Shown here one piece after another: positions 1 to 6,807 of a stretch of DNA of 8,475 nucleotides. The notes under the pieces are model-generated. The model saw only the letters and a list, made by a program, of their open reading frames with translations, was not told the origin of the DNA and did not search any database. The stretch comes from an uncultured Collinsella sp. (lineage in GTDB: Bacteria; Actinomycetota; Coriobacteriia; Coriobacteriales; Coriobacteriaceae), in assembly GCA_900548495.1 (NCBI GenBank), contig URKT01000085.1, positions 1-8,475 on the forward strand. Reading direction: 5' to 3'. Made by a program: the position numbers and the translations under genes. Within the stretch, counting starts at the first letter, position 1; every line of letters starts with the position of its first letter.

Positions 1-49
1 CGGGATTGGTCAAAATAGTTTGACTATTAGCGGCTAAAATCGCCCGGCG

Positions 50-1699
50 CTAACACTGGTACATGCTGCCTAAATCCACTACCCCTTCTACCGCGCCGAC
101 CATCTCGTCATCGTGAGAGACAACGATGATCAGCTGGCTTTGCTTGTTGCGCTTAACATAGGCCGCAAGCTCGGCGCGGCTTACAGCGTCTAACCCAGTC
201 GTGGGCTCGTCGAGTACCAAAACTGACGACTTGCGTGAAATCGCCGACCATAAGTACACTCGGCGCAGCTCACCGCCCGAAAGCGCGGAGCAACGTTTCC
301 CGAGCAACTCCTTCACGCTGTTTTCCAGCGAAAGTAGGCCATCTACACCCCGGTGATAGGAAGAAAAGGGCGTGTCGAAATACTCTAACAGCTCTTTCAC
401 CGTTTCGTCCGGCGCGAAGCACGACTGTGGGCAGCACGATATCTCTCTCGCACGTATGTAATCCAAGTCGCATTCTTCGATTGGCACGCCGTTGTATTTT
501 ACTTTGCCTTTCGATGAGTATAGCCCGAGCATCAAGTAAAGAAGTGACGTCTTGCCTCTTCCGTTTTCCCCAACTATGCAATATGTACCAGGACCGGAAA
601 ACTTGAAAGAAAACCCGCCGAGGACCTCTCGGACAGATCCGTCTGGAAGGGCAACCGAGAATTCCAAATCAGATACCGAAATGTCATTTATTTCATCGAG
701 TTTAGCTAAATCGGTCCGATTCCACCCCGATCTCTCCTTTTCTCTCGTCGCGATAGCCGTCCTATCCCATGATGCTTTGGCATCTTGATAGGATTTGAAC
801 AATGACATCATACTTTTCAAAGTCTTAAAGAGAACCGCGAAGTATGTACCGATGATAGTGTACTCGCCTATTGACATAGTTCCGTTAATGATTCGTACTC
901 CGGAAACAACAAGTATCACCGCTTGAAACAACGCTGCGAAAAGACCATCGAGCGATGTCAGAGAATATGATAGCTTTCCGGAGCGCAAAACTTTGGGAAA
1001 ATAGCTCTTAAACCCAGCGTCGAGCGCTTGTTCGCTCTTGCCGTACGAAGATGTCAGTTGAATGTTGAGAATCTGATTAAGCTGCGATGCAATTGCGGCG
1101 TAAAAGGCGCTGTCCGCCTCTTTCTTCTCATACGTGACCCTATACAAAAGTTTCCTCAACCCAGTAATTACACAGAAATACACGATGAGGAGAATGATGG
1201 AAAACACCGCGAGAGTTGAATCAATTGACCATATGATAAGCAATACGATGGGAATGGCTACAATGGACAGCGGCGCACTGATAAAATTCGCCAAAACGAA
1301 GGATGAGACCACGCTGGAGTCGGAAATAATCCGTTGCGTTGTATAGGCTGGATCGATGGTCCGACTCACCAAGTAATCGTCTCTTTCAAAACGCAAGACG
1401 GCCTCCCTGAGAAGATCAAAGGAAAGTCTCGTGGTTATGCGAATGGAAAGTGTTCCTGCAAAATAAGTAAAGAGGGTGGAGAAAACTCCTATTGACGCAA
1501 CCAGGAGCGCGAAGAGTACGGCGTCTCTTTCGCTGCGGTTACCGAGAAGAAAATCTAAGAATTTCCCGTTCACGTATGGCATGGCATAGGAGAGAGCGGT
1601 TCCAATCACCGTGATAGCAATGAAGACGAAAGCCCCTTTTGCTCTGATGAACCTCGAGAGAACGCATCGAATCAAGGAAGGCCCCAATCTACCCGCCAC
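50..1699 (-). CDS. ABC exporter half-transporter (fused membrane and ATPase domains)
   Basis: A 549-residue type IV ABC exporter half-transporter, expected to work as a dimer in the cytoplasmic membrane. Residues about 20-300 form the transmembrane domain with six plausible helices (e.g. 23-45, 61-83, 134-157, 161-180, 255-272, 280-298). Residues about 340-549 are the ATPase: Walker A GENGRGKT (377-384), Q-loop Gln425, signature LSGGE (473-477), Walker B LVLDE with catalytic Glu498, D-loop Asp504 and H-switch His529. Every catalytic motif is intact. There is no N-terminal C39 peptidase. The start is GTG; an in-frame TGA lies just upstream (1706-1708), so no longer form exists. No good Shine-Dalgarno precedes it, so an internal TTG start (residue 5) is possible. 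The base composition is AT-richer than the operons to the right. The neighbouring methyltransferase remnant hints at a former peptide or natural-product export cluster, but the substrate cannot be told. Confidence 0.93.
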   Translation of the reverse strand: MAGRLGPSLIRCVLSRFIRAKGAFVFIAITVIGTALSYAMPYVNGKFLDFLLGNRSERDAVLFALLVASIGVFSTLFTYFAGTLSIRITTRLSFDLLREAVLRFERDDYLVSRTIDPAYTTQRIISDSSVVSSFVLANFISAPLSIVAIPIVLLIIWSIDSTLAVFSIILLIVYFCVITGLRKLLYRVTYEKKEADSAFYAAIASQLNQILNIQLTSSYGKSEQALDAGFKSYFPKVLRSGKLSYSLTSLDGLFAALFQAVILVVSGVRIINGTMSIGEYTIIGTYFAVLFKTLKSMMSLFKSYQDAKASWDRTAIATREKERSGWNRTDLAKLDEINDISVSDLEFSVALPDGSVREVLGGFSFKFSGPGTYCIVGENGRGKTSLLYLMLGLYSSKGKVKYNGVPIEECDLDYIRAREISCCPQSCFAPDETVKELLEYFDTPFSSYHRGVDGLLSLENSVKELLGKRCSALSGGELRRVYLWSAISRKSSVLVLDEPTTGLDAVSRAELAAYVKRNKQSQLIIVVSHDDEMVGAVEGVVDLGSMYQC

Positions 1700-1793
1700 A
1701 AAACATCAATCACTGATACCTTACACCTCAACACAACAGGAGCGAAGATTTGCCAATGAGACTGCTTTAAGATTGCCTTGGGCCAATACGATC

Positions 1794-1937
1794 TCAAGCT
1801 CTTCCTACAAGAGAGTCGGAATCGGACATCTCCTCCGACGAACCTGGCAATCGGGCGGTTGAAATATCTTTTTCAACCGCCCGATTGCCACAATAGATTT
1901 GAGCATCCGCCCACAAACGTCCGCGTTTTATACCCAT
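1794..1937 (-). CDS. Doubtful small ORF, 47 residues
   Basis: A 47-codon ORF starting ATG at 1935-1937 and ending TGA at 1794-1796, between the methyltransferase remnant and the exporter, in the same direction. An AAAGGA motif sits 4-5 bases before the ATG and would serve as a ribosome binding site. The product begins MGIKRGRLWADAQIYCGNRA and has an acidic/serine-rich tail (EEMSDSDS). I recognise no family. Its centre is the perfect inverted repeat at 1845-1890, so the reading frame may simply be incidental to that element. Position next to an exporter makes a small secreted or leader peptide thinkable, but there is no recognisable leader motif and only one Cys. Confidence 0.22.
   Translation of the reverse strand: MGIKRGRLWADAQIYCGNRAVEKDISTARLPGSSEEMSDSDSLVGRA
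1845..1890. repeat. Perfect 20-bp inverted repeat with 6-base loop
   Basis: The left arm 1845-1864 (TGGCAATCGGGCGGTTGAAA) and right arm 1871-1890 are exact reverse complements, separated by TATCTT. The symmetry stops sharply at both ends. As RNA it would be a very stable hairpin on either strand. No run of T follows on either strand, so a standard intrinsic terminator is not indicated. It sits about 145 bases upstream of the exporter start codon. It could be a transcription attenuator, a palindromic mobile repeat, or a protein site. Confidence 0.85.
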
Positions 1938-2014
1938 CAAATCCTTTGCCTTTTGTCGTCTAGACTAGAAAAATCGCTCGAAATAACGCAACCGGCCTGC
2001 TCGCTTGAAGAAAC

Positions 2015-2817
2015 CTAAGCCCGTAACGTAGATGTGCAAACTTCCGAAACGCCTTGCGCGGCATAGTGCGTATAAACTTCGTCAACCGCCTCAGAAATAT
2101 CTGAGTATCGCGCCGGGTCAAAAGCATACGATGTCGCAGCTATACCCTGCACCCATTCGGAACGCGGATTAATTGAATAGCCACACAGCATCATCATACA
2201 TGCATCTAGACCTGATTTCCCAAGTATCCGACGTATTGATGAGAGCATCGCGGGTCGCCCCTGCACCATCGTCGTCACCCCTATTAGCAGTATTTACCGT
2301 TTTTCTCTAAATGCGTATCGCCACCCTTAAGAATACGAAGTGTTTTATCCAGACCCGATTGTCCTCCATCTCAAACGAAGGGATAAGGAATCTCATCCGG
2401 AATCGGCAGTAACGGAGGATTCACAACGACAAGCGAAAAACATGAATCATCTCTCAGAGGGGAGTAAAGGCTCCCCTCAAGCACCCTAGTTTCGTCATCC
2501 AAAGAGTTGATGGCAGTGTTTTTCTTACAAAGGTCGACAACAAAAGGGTTGATTTCTACAGATGTTACATCCATGCCACAGTTGGTAAGTATCAGGCCCT
2601 GTATTCTGGGGCCAGAACACAAATCGAGAGCCTTCCGTGCGCTCTGCGGTGTAAGGCGCCAATCTCAGCAAATCTGTCCCACAATACTGCGCTGAAGAAC
2701 AAGACGGAACCCCTGAGCCAAACTCCCCTATACCTTATTAAGGCTAAGACAGGCAAGTTCACGCACCCGGCATATTCCAGAATAACATCCTATTGTTTTA
2801 GATGCTCTACAAGCATG
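2015..2817 (-). pseudogene. Decayed PrmC/HemK-like SAM-dependent methyltransferase
   Basis: Three frames join into one class I methyltransferase. The 5' part (frame through 2759) reads AGCVNLPVLALIRYRGVWL then LWDRFAEIGAL. A one-base loss near 2633-2637 shifts to the frame carrying SAM motif I (ALDLCSGPRIQGL), the acidic motif II (VTSVEINP) and the catalytic-type motif VVNPPLLPIPDEIPYPFV. A TGA at 2371-2373 then interrupts, and the same frame continues DGGQSGLDKTLRILKG to HLEKNGKYC. A second one-base loss near 2286-2287 is followed by LIGVTTMVQGRPAMLSSIRR to the stop at 2015. An early TAG (2790-2792) may be another lesion. The 5' limit is uncertain: MLVEHLKQ (ATG 2815-2817) may belong to the gene or to the adjoining repeat. 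The NPP motif is known for methyltransferases of amide or amine nitrogens (PrmC, small-domain group). The lesions make a functional product very unlikely. Confidence 0.82.
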
Positions 2818-2868
2818 AACAGCCGCGAATCGGAAAGATCTTCTAGTTTCGCCCCGACTGACCGCCAA

Positions 2869-2965
2869 GGGCCAAAATGGCCCCTCCATCCCCGGGCGAC
2901 TGGCTCTGGCGCGCCGAGGAGTGTCCCCAAGTGCCGGCAGAAAAGGAACGTCCCTATCTGCCGGC
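2869..2965. repeat. REP-like palindromic intergenic element
   Basis: Short palindromes are crowded here: GGGCC/GGCCC around AAAAT (2869-2883) and an 8-bp pair GCCGGCAG (2933-2940) / CTGCCGGC (2958-2965). On the minus strand the element reads GGGACGTTCC...TGCCGGCACTTGGGGACACTCC, a style of palindromic unit that I associate with RAYT-type (REP-associated transposase) repeats. Its outer edge overlaps the FHA gene's TAG. A third small hairpin (ATGCT/AGCAT, 2802-2816) may extend the element to about 2800. Only one copy lies in this window, so repetitiveness is inferred. No T-run follows, so it is a poor intrinsic terminator, although it is the only candidate 3' end for the operon. Confidence 0.4.
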
Positions 2966-3903
2966 TAGAGAGCACCGAAGAGGATGGCGTAGGTAGTGGA
3001 TTCGCCGAGCTTGAGCTCGTCGCCGGGATTGAGTTGGGCGGAACGGCCGGGCTCGACCTGAATGCAGACGCGCGCGGCCCCGTTTACCACCACGGTTCCG
3101 TTGGTGGACGACAAGTCCTCGACGTGCCAGATATTTTGAGCATCGCACCAGATATGGGCATGGCGGGCCGAGACATCGTCGCCGACGTCGGTAATATCGC
3201 CCTCGCCAGTGGCCAGCGCGCCAATCTCAACACCCTGCTCACTCGGCTGAATCCAGCGCGGGGCGCTCACGACAAAACTGTTTTGTACGCGCAGCAAGCC
3301 CAAGGGGTGCGCCGGGGCGGGTTCGCGTTCGCCCGCGGTCATCGACATGCCAAGCGAACGCGGCGTGGATGTGCCTCCGCCACAGGTCGCGTGCGCGTAG
3401 TCGATGGCATAGTTCACCGAGGACCGCACATCCGCCGAACAACCGACGGCGACAAACAGCACCAGCACGGCCTCGGCGCGCTCGGCGGGCATGAGTTCCG
3501 CCGCCTGGGACAGGCGATCGAGCGCGTTGCGATAGAGATTCGTGTCCTGGTGGCACTCTTCGAGCGCGCGTACCATCGGTTCACCTGCAGGACCGCACAC
3601 CATATTGATCACAGCCGTGGAGTCCATGGGATTGCGCTGGCGCAGGGCCAGTTGCGACATAATACGCGCAGCCGAGGTACCGTATTCGGCAAAGTAGCGC
3701 TGCTGAAGCGTGCCGACCGGCGCGCGAACGATGAAGCGGGAAACCCAAGAGCGATCGGCGGCTCGGCTCTGCGGGCTGCGGCCGTCGGCGAGCGGACGGG
3801 ACGAAAGCACCAAGCCGCACAGCTCGATATGGCTCAGATGCGCCGCGCGCTTAAAGATGTCAAACATGGCCCCGCATGGGGTGAGCTCAACTTGAGATGC
3901 CAT
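2965..3903 (-). CDS. FHA-domain protein, C-terminal phosphothreonine reader
   Basis: A 312-residue cytoplasmic protein with no signal peptide or membrane segment. Residues about 228-308 are a forkhead-associated domain, which binds phosphothreonine peptides. The signature SARH (244-247) and the loop DLSSTNGT (263-270), with the key Ser245, Arg246 and Asn268, are all present, followed by L-x-PGDELKLG. Residues 1-215 are an unrecognised, mostly helical domain (e.g. VGTLQQRYFAEYGTSAARIM), joined through a Pro/Ala stretch (190-200). The start is firm: AAGGAGG lies in the last codons of the kinase gene, 8 bases before ATG 3901-3903, with a 3-base gap between genes, so translation is probably coupled. 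Likely the reader of phosphorylation written by the adjacent kinase. The stop codon lies at the edge of a palindromic repeat. Confidence 0.9.
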   Translation of the reverse strand: MASQVELTPCGAMFDIFKRAAHLSHIELCGLVLSSRPLADGRSPQSRAADRSWVSRFIVRAPVGTLQQRYFAEYGTSAARIMSQLALRQRNPMDSTAVINMVCGPAGEPMVRALEECHQDTNLYRNALDRLSQAAELMPAERAEAVLVLFVAVGCSADVRSSVNYAIDYAHATCGGGTSTPRSLGMSMTAGEREPAPAHPLGLLRVQNSFVVSAPRWIQPSEQGVEIGALATGEGDITDVGDDVSARHAHIWCDAQNIWHVEDLSSTNGTVVVNGAARVCIQVEPGRSAQLNPGDELKLGESTTYAILFGAL

Positions 3904-3906
3904 GAC

Positions 3907-5751
3907 CTAGGCCTCCTTGGTCGTAGAAATAGAATCGGACGATACTTCGACAGGTCCGCCAAAAGTACGGGCAGCTGCGGCTCCACCGGCAAGCGGAGTC
4001 GCCATCTGGGCTTTTGTGCGTCGCGGTGCCGAAACGGGAAGTTCAAAGGCAAAGCCCATCGCAAGCAAAAACCACGTAAGCGTATAGGTTGCAACCAGAG
4101 CGGCAACAAGGCCGCCCATCACGGCGCGTTGGGAAAATACGCTACATGCAGCCACAACCAGCACCGGAACCTCGCAGGCAGAAAGCGCAAGCACACCCTG
4201 CAGGAAGCCCGAGCGCCGATCGCGCGCAAGTGCCCCCGCGGCAACGCCGGCTATGCCTGGCAGCGCCAACGCCAGTGCGGCAATAATACCCGGTAGCGAC
4301 CCAGACCACACGAGCGATCCCAAAGTCGCCGTCACGCGAGCGCCCGACGCCAGCAGCGCGGCCGAAACCACGACCACAGCCCAAACCACGCTGCAAACGA
4401 CCGCCGCACCGATCATCAGCGCGCGACGAACCGCGCGGCCGGACGCATCCATGGGGCACGGCGTGAGCGGCTCGCCGCGGAGCGAACGACCGACATTTTG
4501 CGCATAGTGGTCACAAAACGCCGAGAGCGCCGCCTCGACCGCCGCCGGCTCGGGACGATCTTTTTGATGGCTGGACAGACAGGCCGTCACCACGTCGAAC
4601 AGCTGGGCATCGACAAACGCCAGCGCATCGCGTAGCTCTTCGGAATCCGGCTCAAGCCCTAGCTGCTGGGCCTGCTCGGCCGCGGCGAGCGCCACATCGG
4701 GCTCACGACGAAGCAGCTGAGTCAAATCACAACCGGGCGCATGGGCACCAATGGGATAGTCGGGCCGCGTGTCCATCTTGAGACGGTAGGGGCTCGCGAT
4801 GTCGCGCGTCCTTTTGCGCGAACCCGAGGCGCCCGAAGTGCTCGGCGCGGCTTCGTATGGCGCGACGCCGGCAATGAGCTCGTAAACCGTGCTTGCCGCG
4901 GCATAGACGTCGATCGCCGGCGACATACGCAAAGCGCGCAGGTCGGGAATATCGTCGGTGAGCATCTCGGGCGGGGCATAGGCAACCGTCGCGCGACGCA
5001 GCGTGGCATAACGCTCGGTAAAGGATGCCTTGCCGCCGGTACCGGCCACGGCCGACGCAGGCTCAAGCGCCAGCGATGAGCCAAAGTCGATCAGGCACAG
5101 GTCAAAGGTGCCCTCGGCAAGCTGCCGGTCAAGCGGTAGACGCGCCGTGCGCACCATAATATTAGCGGGCGAGATATCGCGATGGACAAAGCCCTCGCCC
5201 ACCAGGCTCATACGGCAGAGCAGATCGAACAGGTCGCGACCCAGACGCGCCGCCACGAGCGGCGACAGGCGTCCGGCATCGTCCACGGCGAGTCGCGAAC
5301 GCAAGCGGGCAAGCGTCTCGCCCTCGACCCATTCCATGACAATTGCAGGCACACCGTCGACCTCGCCCCAGCCATAGAGGCGGGGAAAGCCCTTGAGGCC
5401 CGAAAGGGCGCGATGGCATTCGTATTCCTCGCGAAACGCTGCCTTGAACTTGGCGACCAGCGCCTCGTGAGCGGCATCGTCGTCGAACTCATCGCGCGCC
5501 GGCAAGATGAGCTGCTTGAGTGCCACGGCCTCGCCTTGGGCGTTGACGGCACGCGTCACGCGGCCGATACCGCCACGGCGCATGGTGGCATCGTCGGCAA
5601 ACAGCATCGTAAAACGACGCAGATAGGCAGGCAGTTCGTCCTGACCGAGCGCAATGGCCGGCTCAAACCCGTCGACACGCGCAAGGCGCAGGCCGACCAT
5701 GGGATCGCGACCGAGCGATTGTGGTGTGGTGGATGCAAGATCGGTCATCAT
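3907..5751 (-). CDS. Membrane Ser/Thr protein kinase with four C-terminal TM helices
   Basis: A 614-residue Hanks-type kinase. A glycine-rich loop RRGGIGRV (58-65), ATP-binding Lys79 (VALK), likely helix-C Glu (109), catalytic HRDISPAN (190-197, Asp192, Asn197), DFG (222-224), APPE (259-262) and DVYAAASTVYELIAGVAPY (281-299) are all there, so it should be active. The activation segment (about 225-258) is long and Ser/Thr-rich. Four hydrophobic helices follow (about 443-469, 484-507, 517-538, 543-568), then a cytoplasmic tail rich in Ser/Thr/Ala. Unlike PknB-type kinases it has no PASTA or other large extracellular sensor. The start is ATG 5749-5751, whose ATGA overlaps the TGA of the upstream gene. 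There is no Shine-Dalgarno, so termination-reinitiation coupling is likely; a second ATG follows directly. It is expected to phosphorylate substrates read by the downstream FHA protein. Confidence 0.92.
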   Translation of the reverse strand: MMTDLASTTPQSLGRDPMVGLRLARVDGFEPAIALGQDELPAYLRRFTMLFADDATMRRGGIGRVTRAVNAQGEAVALKQLILPARDEFDDDAAHEALVAKFKAAFREEYECHRALSGLKGFPRLYGWGEVDGVPAIVMEWVEGETLARLRSRLAVDDAGRLSPLVAARLGRDLFDLLCRMSLVGEGFVHRDISPANIMVRTARLPLDRQLAEGTFDLCLIDFGSSLALEPASAVAGTGGKASFTERYATLRRATVAYAPPEMLTDDIPDLRALRMSPAIDVYAAASTVYELIAGVAPYEAAPSTSGASGSRKRTRDIASPYRLKMDTRPDYPIGAHAPGCDLTQLLRREPDVALAAAEQAQQLGLEPDSEELRDALAFVDAQLFDVVTACLSSHQKDRPEPAAVEAALSAFCDHYAQNVGRSLRGEPLTPCPMDASGRAVRRALMIGAAVVCSVVWAVVVVSAALLASGARVTATLGSLVWSGSLPGIIAALALALPGIAGVAAGALARDRRSGFLQGVLALSACEVPVLVVAACSVFSQRAVMGGLVAALVATYTLTWFLLAMGFAFELPVSAPRRTKAQMATPLAGGAAAARTFGGPVEVSSDSISTTKEA

Positions 5752-6653
5752 AGGGCAAGCGCCGCCACGTTATTGTTGAAGTTACCGAGCGCGACGTCAT
5801 CATCGCCGTAATGGCCGACCCATTGACATAGGTTGGTATAACAGCCCCACAGATTGGCATACTGCTGATACCACTTAGATTCGGTCGAGAAGCTTTGTCG
5901 ACCGAACTCAGCACGGATGGCAAACATGTCATTCGCCAGGCTGTCGCACGGTCTGGGATCTCCCGTAGAGTTATAGGTCGAGACCACGTCATTGGCACGA
6001 GAAACATAGCCGTCGAGCATGTTGTACTTGGTCACAAGCCAACTGTGAATGCTCTCTTCTTCAGCAGCGGAAAGGCCACCGGAGTTTGCATCGTTGTCAG
6101 TGTTGCCGCCCGTCGAGCCGCCGTTTCCAGACCCTCCGGTAGAGGAACCCGACCCAGAGCCGCCGCCCGAACTCGATGAATCCGAGCCGGAGCCAGAAGT
6201 ATCCGAGCTACCGGGCTTTCCGGACTGCTGGGCGTCCTGCTCCTTCTGCTGCTCGACCTTATTCACCGTTGCCGCCACGCTATTGTTGGACAACCGATCG
6301 ATGATCTTGGTGTTGGTGAGCACGATGGTTTTGCCATTGGCAAGCGTGACTTCGTTGTCCGGGGCCTCGGCGCCGTCCGCATCGTCGGTGCCAAACACAA
6401 TATGCGCGACCACACTTGCCCAAGCATATCCAGTCGTGGTACCCAGATCACTTTTGACCTCATGCCCCACGCGCGGTTCGCGTGCGGTATGCGCCTGCAT
6501 CATGGACGGCACGGTCATGCCATAGGCAGAAACGCCAGCTATGACCAGCACCAGCGAGCACGATAGCAGTGCGTACGCCCGCGGCGCCAAGCCCAGTCGG
6601 CGTCGCATGCGCACCGCGGCGCCGCGCTTTGTCTGAGTGCCACCGGGCCGCAT
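5748..6653 (-). CDS. Membrane-anchored protein with Ser/Gly stalk and extracellular helical domain
   Basis: A 301-residue protein that I do not recognise by family. A basic cytoplasmic N-terminus (RMRRR, 15-19) is followed by one hydrophobic segment (about 27-46), which acts as an uncleaved signal-anchor. Residues 47-145 are a first extracellular region (NGKTIVLTNTKIIDRLSNNS). Residues about 147-193 are a Ser/Gly/Asn/Asp linker typical of exposed stalks. Residues 194-301 are a probably helical domain rich in Trp, Tyr and Cys (WYQQYANLWGCYTNLCQW; Cys236, 271, 276). The start is ATG 6651-6653 because GGAGGAG lies 5 bases upstream. The frame stays open further upstream to 6746 but lacks a ribosome binding site and runs through a hairpin. 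It is the first gene of the operon with the kinase and FHA genes, overlapping the kinase by 4 bp, and is the obvious candidate for the sensor or surface part. Confidence 0.85.
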   Translation of the reverse strand: MRPGGTQTKRGAAVRMRRRLGLAPRAYALLSCSLVLVIAGVSAYGMTVPSMMQAHTAREPRVGHEVKSDLGTTTGYAWASVVAHIVFGTDDADGAEAPDNEVTLANGKTIVLTNTKIIDRLSNNSVAATVNKVEQQKEQDAQQSGKPGSSDTSGSGSDSSSSGGGSGSGSSTGGSGNGGSTGGNTDNDANSGGLSAAEEESIHSWLVTKYNMLDGYVSRANDVVSTYNSTGDPRPCDSLANDMFAIRAEFGRQSFSTESKWYQQYANLWGCYTNLCQWVGHYGDDDVALGNFNNNVAALAL

Positions 6654-6658
6654 GCGTT

Positions 6659-6665
6659 CTCCTCC
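6659..6665 (-). promoter_or_regulatory. Ribosome binding site GGAGGAG
   Basis: GGAGGAG lies 5 bases before ATG 6651-6653 and decides that start over longer in-frame alternatives. It directly follows the T-rich tail of the hairpin at 6676-6693. Confidence 0.85.
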
Positions 6666-6693
6666 AAGAAAAACACGCCGCTCAGAAGCGGCG
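6666..6693 (-). terminator. Terminator-like hairpin just before the operon RBS (possible attenuator)
   Basis: On the minus strand CGCCGCT-TCTG-AGCGGCG forms a perfect 7-bp GC-rich stem with a 4-base loop, followed by TGTTTTTCTT. This is the form of an intrinsic terminator. It could end recR read-through. However, the ribosome binding site of the next gene starts immediately after the T-run, which leaves no room for a promoter between them. Any transcript of the three-gene operon must therefore cross the hairpin, which suggests leader attenuation or partial read-through. Confidence 0.7.
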
Positions 6694-6717
6694 CATTCAT
6701 TCAAATCCATATTTGAG

Positions 6718-6746
6718 TGTATCAGCGAACCCAAAAGGTTGCGCAA
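6718..6746 (-). promoter_or_regulatory. Weak candidate promoter for the kinase/FHA operon
   Basis: On the minus strand TTGCGC (6741-6746) is followed after 17 bases by GATACA (6718-6723). Each hexamer matches the sigma-70 consensus at three positions. The -35 overlaps the palindrome GTTGCGCAAC. An alternative TTGGGT/TATGGA pair slightly downstream is equally weak. Location is the main support: it is the last stretch before the hairpin and coding start. Confidence 0.22.
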
Positions 6747-6747
6747 C
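6738..6747. promoter_or_regulatory. Palindrome GTTGCGCAAC, candidate operator
   Basis: A perfect 10-bp palindrome in the non-coding leader upstream of the signalling operon. A near-identical palindrome GTTGCACAAC (6811-6820) lies 73 bases away, about seven helical turns. Two matching half-site pairs in phase suggest a regulator, but short palindromes arise by chance. Confidence 0.3.
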
Positions 6748-6807
6748 GAATGGGCAAATTAAGGATGCGAGCGGAAGCATCCATGCGATAAGCGGATACG
6801 AAGCATC

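Noticed and set aside
14..28. AATAGT-TTG-ACTATT hairpin downstream of the exporter
   Set aside because: Only six AT pairs and a very short T-run; too weak to call a terminator.
1700..1800. Promoter for the exporter
   Set aside because: I looked for -35/-10 pairs on the minus strand (e.g. TTGGCA, TTGAGG) and found no acceptable partner hexamer at 16-18 bases.
2371..2373. Recoded TGA (selenocysteine or TGA read as an amino acid) in the methyltransferase
   Set aside because: The same gene also has two frameshifts and probably another stop, so simple decay explains it; no selenocysteine insertion hairpin is evident.
2790..2975. 61-codon minus-strand ORF between the FHA gene and the methyltransferase remnant
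   Set aside because: It is made up largely of the palindromic repeat and overlaps the FHA 3' end; no ribosome binding site. Only its last residues might belong to the methyltransferase remnant.
2815..4296. 493-codon open frame on the plus strand
   Set aside because: It lies opposite the FHA and kinase genes, which have complete family motifs and coupled starts. Its product is Arg/His/Gly-rich low-complexity sequence typical of the antisense of GC-rich genes.
5182..5811. 209-codon open frame on the plus strand
   Set aside because: Antisense of the kinase catalytic domain; the kinase motifs on the other strand are unambiguous.
6654..6746. 31-residue N-terminal extension of the anchored protein
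   Set aside because: The extra codons run through the terminator-like hairpin and have no ribosome binding site, while GGAGGAG sits 5 bases before the ATG at 6651-6653.
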